Source: Nipponacmea schrenckii
Taxonomy: Eukaryota > Mollusca > Gastropoda > Lottiidae
Reading direction: 5' to 3'
NCBI GenBank assembly: GCA_030562195.1
Contig: JAUJPP010000012.1
Coordinates: 3,534,001 to 3,598,000, forward strand
DNA length: 64,000 nucleotides
The number at the start of each line of letters is the position of its first letter. The first letter of the stretch is position 1. Position numbers and translations under genes: made by a program. Shown in pieces: positions 38,335 through 51,600 of this stretch. Below the pieces are notes generated by a model. It ran no database searches. It was not told the DNA's origin and worked only from the letters and a program-made list of their open reading frames with translations.

Positions 38335-39156
38335 TAAGTAATGTTCTTATCTTAGGATTTCATCTGTAAGAGTATTATTGGTTTGATAGGCATGTAGTAG
38401 CAGTGTGAGGCTTCCTAAAACTTTCTAGTTTCCACAACTTTTTTTTCTACAATGCAGAAGTCATAATTTCTAAGAAATTCACTCTGACCACCTATTAGGT
38501 CTGCTAGACTGATATTCTGGTAAACTGCAATTCACCAGTCATTGACAGATGTTAAATGAAAATTCTGAAGAAGTGTATGTGATTATTCCTGATAATCCAG
38601 ATATGGAAATAGTCCAGTTTCCGATCATAATGTCGATGTACCAGACTCACCGAAGCCAATTTTTCGATTTGATAGATTAGTTTTAGAAGAATTATAATCA
38701 TATTATGATGTAATAGACATGTAATATAAGACTTTGTCTGGCTTTTTGACATTTTGAAGAGATTCATAAATATCCTGAGGATAATTTTACCTAAAAACCC
38801 ATTTCCTAGTCTCTTTTAATAAGATGATCATGTAATAACCCAGGGCTGTATTCAGATGCTTTTGATGTGTTTTCAAGGTTCCAGACAAAGTTGGAGAGGT
38901 TAAATAACCCTTAAGCATGTCATTATGGAAATATTCTGAGAAAACAGATCCCTCTGGTTCCTTTCTTTATTAAATTCAAAGCATCTTGACACATGAACCA
39001 ATGTCTGTGATTGAGATGGTGCTCATATGGAGCATTAAGTGAGATGCAAATAGCTCAAATCATTGCATTCAAAATCAGAGAAATTTCTTATTCATTTCTG
39101 GCTTCATGATAGTAATAGAGCACATTTGAAATGTATACATAGAAGCATGTCTTTCA

Positions 39157-39370
39157 ACTTCAAATTAGGTTTAGTTTAGACTCAGGCTTTCAATGGTTTA
39201 TAGCTCTGACTTCAAATTAGGTTTAGTTTAGACTAAGCCTTCCAATGGTTTATAGTTCTGACTTCAAATTAGCTTTATTTTATCAAATTAGCTGTAGTTT
39301 AGACTCAGGCTTCCTATTTTTTATAGTTCTGACTTCAAATCAGCACTAGTTCAGACTTCAAATGAGACTT
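39157..39370. repeat. 52-bp tandem repeat array, about four copies
   Basis: The unit begins ACTTCAAATTAG and includes TTTAGTTTAGACT and TTTATAGTTCTG. Copies start at 39157, 39209, 39261 and 39332, with a truncated one at 39355. The first two steps are exactly 52 bp; the third is 71 bp because a 19-bp block (CAAATTAGCTxTAxTTTA) is duplicated inside it. Low divergence between the first two copies points to recent expansion. Confidence 0.9.
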
Positions 39371-39399
39371 CTATTCTAGCCAAAGACTATTATTCTGAA

Positions 39400-39582
39400 A
39401 TGTCTAAAAGTGCTGGTCATAAACCTCCTAAGGAGAAGAAATGTGATTTATGTGGTAAAACATGTGGCAGTATCTTGTCGCGTTATATTAGGTTTAATGG
39501 AAGTAGAATAAGTTCTAGTCTGAAACACATCCTATCATATAATGATATAATAAACTTATTGATCTCAGACTACCAAAAATAG
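39400..39582 (+). other. 60-codon frame next to the tandem array, doubtful
   Basis: This frame starts 30 bases after the array and begins with a Lys-rich stretch and a C-X2-C-X3-C cluster (CDLCGKTC at residues 16-23), less random than the other chance ORFs nearby. The C-terminal half degenerates into AT-rich residues. It could be a decayed fragment of a mobile-element protein with a zinc-knuckle-like cluster. No family can be named. Confidence 0.2.
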
Positions 39583-42555
39583 ACTGATATAGATGGTCAT
39601 TATTGGCCAGACATTAACACACTTTGATCTTTTTTCTAACAAGCATCAGAGAACAATTGAGCATTGTAAGTGGATAAAGCTATGGAATCAATATAATAAG
39701 ATACAGAATCTGTTCTGGTGTAAGTTAATTAATCATCCTGTAAGCTAAATTCCTTTATAACTCTATTAGAATAATAGGTTCCGATAGATTATTTCACCTT
39801 ATCGTTGTTAGAATTCAATAGTTAGATTAACTCTTTATCCACCAACCATCTTCAGACAGGTGCTCCAAGCAAAACCTATATTCATCTTACTTTCAATAAT
39901 ATTTAATCAATTTCAGTTTCAAGTTTTATCTTAATGATTAATCAGCATGTTTCTGTTACAGCATGTTATCAGTTAGCTGCTGCTTCCTGGTGAGATGCAG
40001 GTTCTATTCTAAATCTGCTCGAACGCAGTTGACAAAACCAACAAAAACTTCAACACATGAATATTTTTTCCTCAAGACAGACAAAAATTGGTTGTCAGCA
40101 CCAAGCTAAAAAGCAGCACTAGACATTGGCAAGCCTCTGAATTCAGTCTTTACAGGTTTCTTGAATAATATATATAAATTAGAAACTCTCAGTACATTTT
40201 ATGACATTGTGAAGAAGAAGGTTAAAAGATGTATGAAAAAGTTTTGAATTATATCTAATTAACTTTACCATTAACCATTATCTTGCTGACAGTAGAATAT
40301 AAAAAGGAAGTTTAGTTGTAATTGAGAATGACCAGAATCCTAAAAGTATGGCCTTACTTTTGTAGAGTATGAGGATAATTAGAATTAAAGTGTAGAACCA
40401 TCTTCCACGATAAATTGCTTTTTTTCTTGTACGCAGATACCACAGATTAATCGCTTTATAAAATATATTTTAACATTGTTCACTGACAGCTGGGTATCTT
40501 TTCTTCCTCACTTTGAAGAGAATTGATATCTTTTGTACCTCCCAAAGATAAGAGCGCCTGATCTAGTTTGGTGGGTTGATATATTGACCTTATGATGATT
40601 ATGACAACTGTTGTCATGCTGATCTGAAGCAAACATGAAAAACACCCTCCCTGAAAAACCTCAAAACAAGCTCTTCCTGTGTCAGTTTTGAGATAAATGA
40701 TGAAGGAAGCCATATTTCAAGAAGTAATGACAAGATATCATGATGGCGGGAAGATAGAGCAATTGAAATGTTGAGCCATGTATATGATAATGTTGAATAT
40801 ATTCAGACAGTTTTGTATTTATGTTAGGTTTCAGGTGCTGTAATTTAAACACATGAAAACATGCTCCCTACTTTTACAGCTGCTCATCTTTGTCAAAAAT
40901 CTATTTTAAGTACGACTTAATCATCAATCTCAACTGTTCTCCTTTCTTACTGAGATTATTATTATAAAATAATCATATCTTATTACCAGAATCACCCTTT
41001 ATCTTTCAACTACTGAACTTAACATTTTCTCTTGCCATCATTATCACTCTTTACTTTCCTCTATCAACTTTACTTTACTTTTAATAACACATCACTATTT
41101 TATGGTATACTACTACTGAGTTTTTATTGTACACTAAAAATTATAAAACTCAGGAGTATTAAATTTAAATATTATTATTGTATGTCTCTACCCCTAAATG
41201 TTTCTGTTGTAAATTGCACATGTATGCACAAAAAGGACTTACCCTCATTGCATTATCACTTATTGCAAAGATCATTTAATAAGCTAAAAAAAAAAATTGA
41301 TTGTATTCTAAGAAATATGGCTGTCCCATTTGAAATGAAGAAAAAGTTATCTCAGAATTTTATGGCTGTATTTAAATTCCAGTAGACAAAGGATGGCTAT
41401 TTGAATAAAACGGAAATACCGTCTAGAATGACCCTAATATTTCCTGTCTGTTTTTCTCTGTAAATGAACCAGTTTTGACAGAATGACTCCAGGGACTTTT
41501 GTAACATTGTAAGATCTTAATTCAATTCCTTTTTGAATACTTTAAAATGTCTGGTTTAATAATATATATATTTTTAAATCTCAATATTCATAGAAAAATC
41601 TGTGTCTAATTGTGTTAAATATAAGTCCGTCTGTGAAGATTTTTTAAAACACCATTCTTTCTGGTAGTTCATGAATATGAAAAATTTTGGGTTTTAAGAC
41701 ACCTGTGGTTGTCACAATTCCAATAGAACAAAACTTTTTAGCAAATCGATGCTACCAGTGACCCTAACTTATGCAAAAAAATTTGGAAATCTTTTAGTAT
41801 CCCTTTAACTAAATGATGTAGAGTAATGTTTGTTAGATAGTTGATATGTTTTCGCACCTGTCCATGTCAATTTATACCTTAAAGAAACTGCGTTGTTACA
41901 TTCCCTTTGTTCTTGTTCAACACAAGACAGCAGTTGACTAGAGTCATTAAATTGTAATTTGATATCTTTAAATCTTTTTCTGAAATTTCTGTGTATTTTT
42001 ATGATCATCACAATACTTGAGTTCCATTGGGTATTGTAATTTTCTCTTCATTTATCATCAGATTTGTTTAATTTTTATAAAGAAATTTTCAGAAAAATAT
42101 AAAGGCTATTATTATTTGTTTTTCAAGAAAAAGAATTCCTTCATTTTCCTGTAAAATTTAATCCATTTTGGTGGTTTGTTGATTTTATTTTAAGTAATTA
42201 TTTGTTTTAGTTAGACAGAATTATTTTTGGGTGTTCCCTCACATAAAAACCTCCTTTACAGCTTGACTTTTTTCACCTAATGTCCGCAATGACATCATAT
42301 TCTAGGTGTTTTTTCTGGCAAGTCATGAACTGTGTTGACTTTTTCTTTTTCTATAAAGCTGTAGAGGTTTTCTGGTGGACAAACAGCTGTTAATGACCTG
42401 TTAACTCAACAAAAATTCTATGCAATATAGACTTGTTTTACTTAAACTGTAGCTTGAGGTTATCTTGATTTTAGGACCCTGGTGAAAAGATCCTTTCTAG
42501 ATATATTTTTAAGTAACACAGAATCTTATAAGCTGTTATTGTTATAAAGTATCTT

Positions 42556-42593
42556 TTGGTATAACTGCTATAATGGTTATTTGGTATAACTGC
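42556..42593. repeat. Short direct repeat TTGGTATAACTGCT
   Basis: The 14-base word occurs twice about 24 bases apart. It is a small local duplication with nothing else to be said. Confidence 0.6.
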
Positions 42594-45302
42594 TTATTTT
42601 CCTAATAAATTAGTTGAGGGTAGGTCATGGCCAATACTTTCCATATTTTAAAACTTGAAAGTTGGAACTCCTCTTACAAACACCAAAAACTAATAAGATA
42701 TGTTGAGATGATAGTGTATCGGTAAATATTTCAATGGGAGCCATTTGTAATGTCTGAAAATGTTAAATTAGGACTAAGAATCAATTGACATTATTGAATA
42801 CAACAGGAAAGACTGGATGGTAATGAAGATGAATGATAGTGCATTCAATATGACATTTCTTCCTGCGTTTTGTAACATGGTGAATACAGCCAGTGGATGC
42901 ACATGTTCAATATACAGCGACTCATTCATTATTCTGGCAGATATTCACTCAATGTCTCCTACTGCACCTTGCTGAGTTCCGACTTTAAATACATCACGCT
43001 TTTACTTTGTTTTCATTTTTTAATTTCTTCCTCATCTCCTTTTTCAACCAGGCTTAAAGTTTTATTGATTTTATTAGATTCAATTAAAAGCTGATGTGTA
43101 AGAAAACCATTGAAATGTCATGTTGGCCTCAGAAAACAAAAAGAAAGTATTCTGGATGAGTTCAGATGTGATCTGATCAGAATAACAAGTCAAATCATTG
43201 ACTTTCACACTGAAATAATGGTGAAATTTAATTATAGAGACTTGGATTGGAAATAACAAAATTAACAATTTAAACCATATAATATATAGTGGTAACAAAA
43301 ACAAAGTCAGTTTTGACGAAATAACAGTTAGGATGCTAGCGAATTAGGAGAAATAATTTCCAAGCTACAGATTCTTATTTAAATTATTTCATTAGAAAAA
43401 TGACCTTTTTATTGAGTTTTACATCAATAAAGACTCAAAAAAAAGGCTTCTAAAGATGTACTGTGATGTTTTGATGAAAACAAAATTGGGCTGAATAAAA
43501 TATGTTTTAATTTAAACCTATATATAAATATGATTACTAGGAAGTAGATAATGTGACCTTGAACATAGAGCATTTAACCTTTGAACTCCATATCAGTAGA
43601 TTATGTTTTTTTTTAATGTATCTGTATATATATGAAAACATTATAGATATATCGCTAACGTTCCTCCATTGTAGTTGTTATATGAAGACATATCATTAAT
43701 ATTTATCAAAAAATCAATGCATTGAGAATTGAAAGTAAAAGTGAAATTTTATATTAGACTATATGGATTGGCATTTCTAAGTAATCATATCACACTGTGA
43801 ATCAATTTTTTCTACTCTCTTACACATACTTGCTATGCTTCTGTTGCTTGCAAGCTAATTCAGCCTTAAAAGAAAAAAATAGTTAGGAACATTCTTAGAA
43901 TGTCAATTTAACTTACTTTCTGTATATACGAGCAATATTTTGCTATACTAAGGTTTAAGCATATCTATTGACTTGTAATCAAACTGTATTTAATATACTA
44001 GAAGGCTCTTTGCACATCTCATCATTAACAGTTTCATGTTATGATTAATAGAATTAATAAACATGAATTCAGTTTGTCAATGCAGATAATCTGGTAGGAT
44101 TAGTAGAACAGTGGGACAAGGAGAAATATGATATATATTCATACCTAGTTTGATATCAGTCTTATTTTCTTGTATTTCAAACTATTAATAATCATAATTT
44201 GATTGTATTTGGTCACTCTGATTGGCTAGAAACAATAGAAGACATGATTTATTAGCCTATAGTTGTATGACATTCTATATGATTTAATATGAATGAAATT
44301 GTAATATCTGATTAATATACACAACTGTCCACCAGTTATTGTAAAAATATATTAAAATAATCTCATCTAATTAGTACTTGTCAAAGTATATTGAAACTGT
44401 TGGGTATTAAAATGATAACTTGAATGTGATATTGATACAGATAAAGTTAGATTTGTATGGATAATTGCATGGACATTGTCCATCTCCAGTTTCAGAGTTC
44501 AACTGTTTTAATGTGATAGATAAGCTATTTTATTTGCTCATATACATTTCATTGTTTCCATTTATATCAAACTCATCAGGTATTTTTCTGTAAAATTATA
44601 TTTCTAATATTAAAAATTAAGATCATTTACTATAAAAATAACTGACCCTGCTATTTCTACATTTGAAAAAAAAAAATTGAAATTTATACAATGATACCCA
44701 CTTTTAGCCAGATGTCAAAATGTTTAACTTTACTTTTTGTTGTTGTCAAGCATAAGAATTCAGAGGCTCACTTTGGATTTCTTCAATGACAAAATTTAGG
44801 GACAATTTAATTCAAGATTAGGGTACCTGAATCTGCTCTGATCGAGATGCATTGATATGTTGATCTGCTTCAAGCTAGATATGTAAATGACTGATACTGA
44901 ACAGAAGCCTACAATATATTAGTTACTGTAAAATAAGTGAACTTGAGATCAAAGGTCTCTATCTGAAGAAATGAAATCTGTAAAAGACTATGAAGAGTTA
45001 TTACTGATAAACAAACATGTACCAGTGTAATCCCTACTCTATTACTCCTGATGAATATTTATACAGAAAATAATGCATGTCAAGGACTTGACTTTGTTCT
45101 GTTGACAAAGAATACATATTCACTCATGCATTAGTTATCTTTCTACTAGATCATTTAGATGGTTTTTCTGATTTCAGTGTATGAAATCATTATTTTGAAT
45201 TTTGAGATGCTATTATGTGATTTTTGTAGTTTTCAATTTTGTTGGCTACAAGAAATCATTCATTGGCAGAAGAAAAGAAAAATATATGGTTTAGATATAG
45301 TT

Positions 45303-45660
45303 GTCAATATTTATCATTGCCATGGTTTTACAATAAAAATTTTCTATTGATACAAGTTACATCAGAAGATTTGTTTTGACTCAAGATTGTTTTTATTCCG
45401 TTTCTCCTCTTATATAACATATGATGCGTAAGAGCATGTGATTTGAGTGACTTATCAGTACAGGCTTGGATGATTTTCTTCATCTCTCTTTGCTCACTGT
45501 CAATATTTATCATTTCCATGGTGATACATTCCAAAATTTATCTAGATACAAGTTGCACCAGGACAATGTCATTTCTCACCTTCCTATGCAATTCAATTCA
45601 AGTGACTATCAATATAGGCCTGGTTGATTTTCTTCTTCCCGCCTCATTCGCTTGCTGTCT
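45303..45660. repeat. Diverged tandem duplication, 2-3 copies
   Basis: GTCAATATTTATCATT followed by CCATGGT and then GATACAAGTT occurs at 45303 and again at 45499. A neighbouring block (GACTTATCAGTACAGGCTTGGATGATTTTCTTC-like, from about 45449) recurs from about 45603 in diverged form, ending in both cases with a T-rich run and CTGTC. Steps are 196 and 154 bp, so the first unit is about 42 bp longer. The ORFs at 45328-45534 and 45443-45697 overlap this repeat and are not supported as genes. Confidence 0.7.
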
Positions 45661-48600
45661 TACACTACAATACACTGGTAGACTTGAACAGGAATGACAC
45701 AGAAAATCAATCTTAACAAAGATTATGTCATTGTGACATCAGTTTGCTCTCATCACCGCAAGCCAAGCAAGCCATCTTCAACATAAAGCTGTGAGGCGCG
45801 TTCGGAATAATAGTGTAATAGAATTTTCACAGTACTAGCACGGAAATAAAAAAGTTTTAATTGATAAAAGTTTCCTTGTAAGGCATCTTATAGAAGTGGT
45901 GGAAAGAATTCTGTAGCATGAGAAAGGAAGCCCCAAGGCCATAGTTTTAAACCTTGTAAGAGAGGAAAAGATGTTTAAAATATTATAATGATGATATTGT
46001 TCTTCTTCTGCTTTGTTTGATTTTATAATGAACTAATTGACTGTATAGAAATATGGGAAAATTTTATAATTATTTACCTACAATAATGACCTCTATTACA
46101 TTATTTAATCATCCGTACAGAAATTATAAAATTGGGAACAATAAGCCATTTATAAATGAGTTTAAATTAAACTTGAGTTACATATTTATTTGATTATCTT
46201 TAGTACAGTAATAAATTCAAACTTCTCAGTAGAAGATGAAAATACCAATTCATATTCTAAAAGGATGAACCCAAACACAAGGCGGCATTGGGAAGATTGT
46301 AGACCAGAGCTCTAGGAAAGAATTGCGTTGAAGATAATTTAAATAATAATACCATGTGATTGATAATAAATGTAGCAAGGTTACTTGCCAATAAGGGATA
46401 CTGAGATGACAACCATTAATGGACAAATATCAGTCAAACCTAAAATATCAGAAGCAACCTAAAACTAGAATTAACTGACTATTCATTGAAAACGCCAATG
46501 GCAGTGGATTTGTGCATAATTCCTGCATGTCAAATAACATTAGTGACTGTAGGGAATCTAATCTGTAAAAATCAATGATAGAACAAGCAGAATGTTAGCC
46601 CACAATCTCTTCCTATTACATTAGAAATTCAGATAGAGTAACCTGATATCACTCTTCAACTGGTTTTATCTCAATATTCAATGAAAAGCAAATAAAGAGA
46701 TTAACAGTTACACTTGGTTTCTCTACTAATTTGTAATTTAAACTAGAAGAATATGATTGTTTAGCTGTCTCTTCATCTCGGGAGATTTTTCATTTACAGT
46801 TGAAACTGGCTGATAATTAAATATAGCACACCAAATGTACACATTACATTTACACACTGCATTTGGTCCTTCTAGAATTCTCCTGATCTTTCCAACTTTC
46901 AGCTACTTTATCCTTCATGGAACTATAAACCTGTTTGATCACATTTGTCGTGGTTTGATGATTGTTTATCCAAAACAATACTTGTAAGCTGTATGTATGT
47001 GCAGAAGGGCTTTGATAATTAAATTGCTGAATTGCTTTAATATTGTAACATATCATCTACGTTTTTGACTCTTGTGTACACTTAACTTTATATAGAAGTT
47101 AATATAAGATTGTTGCATATAAAATGGCTGTAATATGAAGGCCAATATGACATTATGATTTAGGGTGGTTTCAAATGTCCACATGATAAGGGAGTAATAT
47201 AAACTATTTGTAAAATGGCATCTGAGACCAATTTTAGGTTGTTTTTATAACCACCCCACCCTTGTTACTCAGTGAAATCAAACCATGAATGGTAATAAAA
47301 ATAGTTTCAAGGTTTCTCTATCAACACACATCCGGCTTTTATGTAATAAAATAAGACCCATGTGCTGATTTTATTATTCTTGAGAACTGTGTCATTGGCA
47401 CTCAACAAGATCTGAAACCTGTAGGCCTAATGGTAACCTTTCTACAAATTTCTATAAATGTTCTTGTTTGATTTGAATTTAAAACTCACTCCTAGAGAAA
47501 GGATGCTGTGGGAAATAGTAATCTATCTATTATTGAATATAATTTAGAAAGATAATTTGAGTTATTGAGTTCTAGAAATGCAAACATTCTCTTGATACAG
47601 TTTATCATGGGTTGGTCCAGAACAAGACCAGAGAAATGGTACCAATCTATAGTTATCATGTTCAAGATTTTATTACAAATTTTTAAATAATACCATGAGG
47701 TTGGTATAGTCATTATGTAAATAACTGACCTATAAGGCCAAATTGAAAGAGATATTTAGAAGTAGGAATGTTTAAACCAGATGTTAAAAATGGTAAAAAG
47801 ATTGAAAATTGAACACCTAAAGAGTTTGATGGCTTTCTTTTTTTCTTCTTTGTAATCTCTAATGCAATTTTAAAGAGCAGTTTAAACCGTAAATTATGGC
47901 ACTTTTTCTGCTACAATGTTGTGTTATTCTGCAGACCTTATGCATTATTGCAAAATGTTGTGCTATGAATGGAAAGTTCAAATTTAAATCACCTGGTTTA
48001 TTCATACCAAATTACTTGTCTGACCTAGGCTGTAAAGACACCAAAACATGATCATCATGATGTTGTGCACACAGTTGATATTCCAAGGCACAGTGAAATC
48101 CAAGCTGTGCTTGTTAAAGGAACTTTGAAAGGTGGAAACGAAAGGACAACTCATACACTGTGTAGCTGTCTTCATTTTGCTAATCAGATTTTTTTAAAAA
48201 TGGATATTAACTCAATTTCATTTTGTTTAGCAGCAAAACACTGCTTACAAGACGTCTTTATGAGTGAATTTGTATATCAAATTATTAGCAATCACACATA
48301 TTCATCATCTCTATCAGCAGATAGTGGCAGATTTATGGTCTAAAAACTCAGCAAAATGAAAGTCTCATGAAATTTATATGTCTACTTAAATTATAATTAA
48401 TGTTTATATAATATGAACCTGCTTGTCAAGTTGATCAAGAATACAGTGTACCTGATGACCTTGTAGAGAACTTCTATTTCTTTTAAGTTCTTCATGTTTT
48501 TGTAAAGGTCAATTAAGAGATCGAAAATAAATTGTGTAATAAATGTGGGTTGCATGATTGATTGTGTTATCTAGATAGTAAGATTAGATATCATTGGGTG

Positions 48601-51600
48601 TGTTTAAACATCTCCTTCAGCAATCCTTGATTCTTTTCTACGTGGCTTACAGTGATTGGCAATAAATGCACTTTCTAATGCTTTTATTGGACAAATTTTT
48701 TTACTTCTAAAAGGCTTAACCAATCAGATACCTTGTGTGTCATATTTCACAGAATGATTCGAGTAGCATTATTATATTCTTAGAGGAAATGATTGTCAAA
48801 AAAATTAAGCACAGTTAAAGAGTAAATTACAACAAGATTGTTAAAAAAATGACTTAGGTCATAATTGTTTATATATGAGTTAAAAAGGAGTTGCCAGTTA
48901 AAGTTTGAAATATGACATGACAAAGTTAAATTTGCTTATCATGGTTACGCAGAAACCAGACACATGCAGACACTCCCTGTTACTATCATGGGATGTATTA
49001 TTAAACTAATTGTCGTTTGGTGGTTGACACGATTTGCACTTGAACACAGTTAATCATGTCATTTGGACTCGAACAAATTGAAAGTAGGAATGAACAGTAC
49101 AGTACATAAAAAAAACTCCCCAATCCTGGCCAAGCTGACTCATATATCCAGTTAACTTAAAAGCTTTAAAATGCACTACTGACAGGACATGTTAAGTGTT
49201 TCTGCACCATAATTTGAAGTTTAGATATGAGAAATTCTTGTAGAAAAACAATAACATCAACATTCACTTTGGTAGGAATTGTATGAGTCATTAGAGTTCG
49301 AACAGATTGTCTGGGGTGAAATCTATTCTAGAAATATCAAGATAACTATGTTCAATTCATATGCATTATATACTTCCTAAAACATTTCCACATGTGTACA
49401 TTTGTTTTTTAAAAACATGTTTGTAACCATTAATAATTTTTATTTGCTGCTTTTTCATCTAGTATCTTGCCAAATGGACTTAATCCTCTGAACTTGTGGT
49501 TTACTTGAGTTTTTTTTGATGATTTACAGAAAATTGTGGCACCAGCATCAGTGTAAAAAAGGAAGAACATATTCTACTATAGTCATTAGTACAAACTTTC
49601 CAACAAGTGATACTACAGGTACAAGTTTGTAGGCTAGGAATAATATATATAACACATATCTTTATGTGATTTTAATCAAGATTGGACACAAAGAAGCTTG
49701 GGATTTGTCCACTCCAATTTTTTGAATCTCAATCTCATCCTGTGTCTGAAGATTTTGTTTTATCATTTTTCTATATAAAATATAAAGCACATGTTGCTGC
49801 TGTATCTAGATGTCAGTGATTATTTAGAAATGAAATTAAAATATTAGAGAGAAGATAATTGTGTATGTTTAGATTATAGATCATGCTGTTCAATGTTGAG
49901 ATGTTATGTAACATGATAGTATAAGTTTAATCTATTGTATATTTTTCCAGTATTATCCTCCATTATATTTGATAAACAGATACATGTTACTTGATTGTAT
50001 TGAACATGATGGGACCCTTTCAATTTCCTTTTTCAGTGTCAGTGTTTTTTAATGTCACATGTGTTTTTGTTTCACAAGTTAGAGCAGTCTGACATTTTAA
50101 TTCTTTGACAATTACTCAATAATTTTCTGTATTTTTCACAAATAGTTATATTTTATTTGACACATTACACGCTTTCTTTAATGTTGGCAGAAATTATACA
50201 TGTTATGTTTTAATTGTATCTAAGGTTTTTTCCCTCATTAATCACTGCTTTGTGATACTGGCCTATTACGATAAAAAGATTGTTATCTATACAAGATCAA
50301 GATGAAGGCTTTTATATTTTTATTGTTAAGAGAACCATGATGATTTTCTGTTCTGTTTAAAGATCCAGATTAAAGCATGAGAATTAAAGTGTCATTTTGT
50401 AGAATAAAGTGCTGATAGAAATAGCCTTTAATTGGATCAGAAAGAGATTTTACAATCTAGAATTTGAAAGTTACAGAAATAGAATTTTAATTATATTCTA
50501 AAAGATAAAGTTATACATTCAAGACAATTTTAATTACATTCTAGAAAAATTAATAACTTAAATGAAATTTGAGTGATATTTTAGGAAATTGAGTTATATT
50601 GTACAAAATTGATATTAAATGTATGGAAATTACCAGGCTATCTATAAACAATGACAAGTACAAGGTTAGAGAAATGTTTAATGATACATGTGATTTAAAC
50701 AAGCCACAAGCAAGATTCAATACTGTTCACCTTTTGTAAACATAGAGAACAAAGGGTGATCAATGCTTACTATCTAACAGCCATGCAGCATGTATTAATA
50801 GATACTACAACATCCCAGCAACAATAGATATATTGAAACTAGCACAAATAGTAACAGAAAAGACTAGTTTAAGATGTGAATGTAAATAAAGAATGAGATT
50901 GGTTACAACTCAGTTAAATATGCATTGAAACACAATAAGCATTTAAAGATGGGTTCATGCACACATTTGATTTGTTCAATACTAACAAAATATTAAGTTT
51001 CTTCTCAAAGTGCGAGGAATGTAAAAAAGCATGTTGAATCAATAAAAGTTGTGGTGTTATAGATGTAAATTTGATACCTATTGTTTCCACACCTTTACAT
51101 TGATTAAGCTCGTATTTTAGCTTAAAGGACCCAATGTAGGATTGGAGGTGAATTAACTCAATACCTGGTGGTGGAGGTTTGCAAGAATTTGAAACAAAAC
51201 ATTTAAGTTCAAATAGACACTCCAAAAGTACAGGTGACAATCAAAAAACATGTTCTTCTTTTAAATAAACTGAAGACTCCCAATATTAGCTGACATGTCG
51301 TTTTAGAAGTACAGGGGACATTTGCAAAGTCCTTGGTTTTCTAGAAGATGAAGTGAATATTCTGTTAAATTACATGATTGCATTCAAATAACCACTCGAG
51401 AAGAAAAGGCCTAGTATTGCTTTACATAATACAAGATAATAACCATGTCAGAACCATATTTCTGGTACAGCACCTTTAAACTAGGTGCAATATCATGTTA
51501 TAACTAGAAATGACAGGTAATATCGGTAATATTGTTGGGGAAAGAAATGATGCACAACTTAACAATGTGATGCACCAGAAATATTCCTATGATAATAAAA

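Noticed and set aside
41032..41385. Longest ORF in the window (117 codons, plus strand)
   Set aside because: Translation is Phe/Leu/Tyr/Lys-rich with no domain and sits in intron; length is plausible by chance in 64 kb of AT-rich DNA scanned in six frames. A protein search with no hit would confirm.
48065..48343. 92-codon plus-strand ORF with somewhat more balanced composition
   Set aside because: No family recognised and no acceptor/donor pair bounding it; not enough to call an exon.
50914..51240. 108-codon minus-strand ORF
   Set aside because: No domain and no flanking gene signals; treated as chance.
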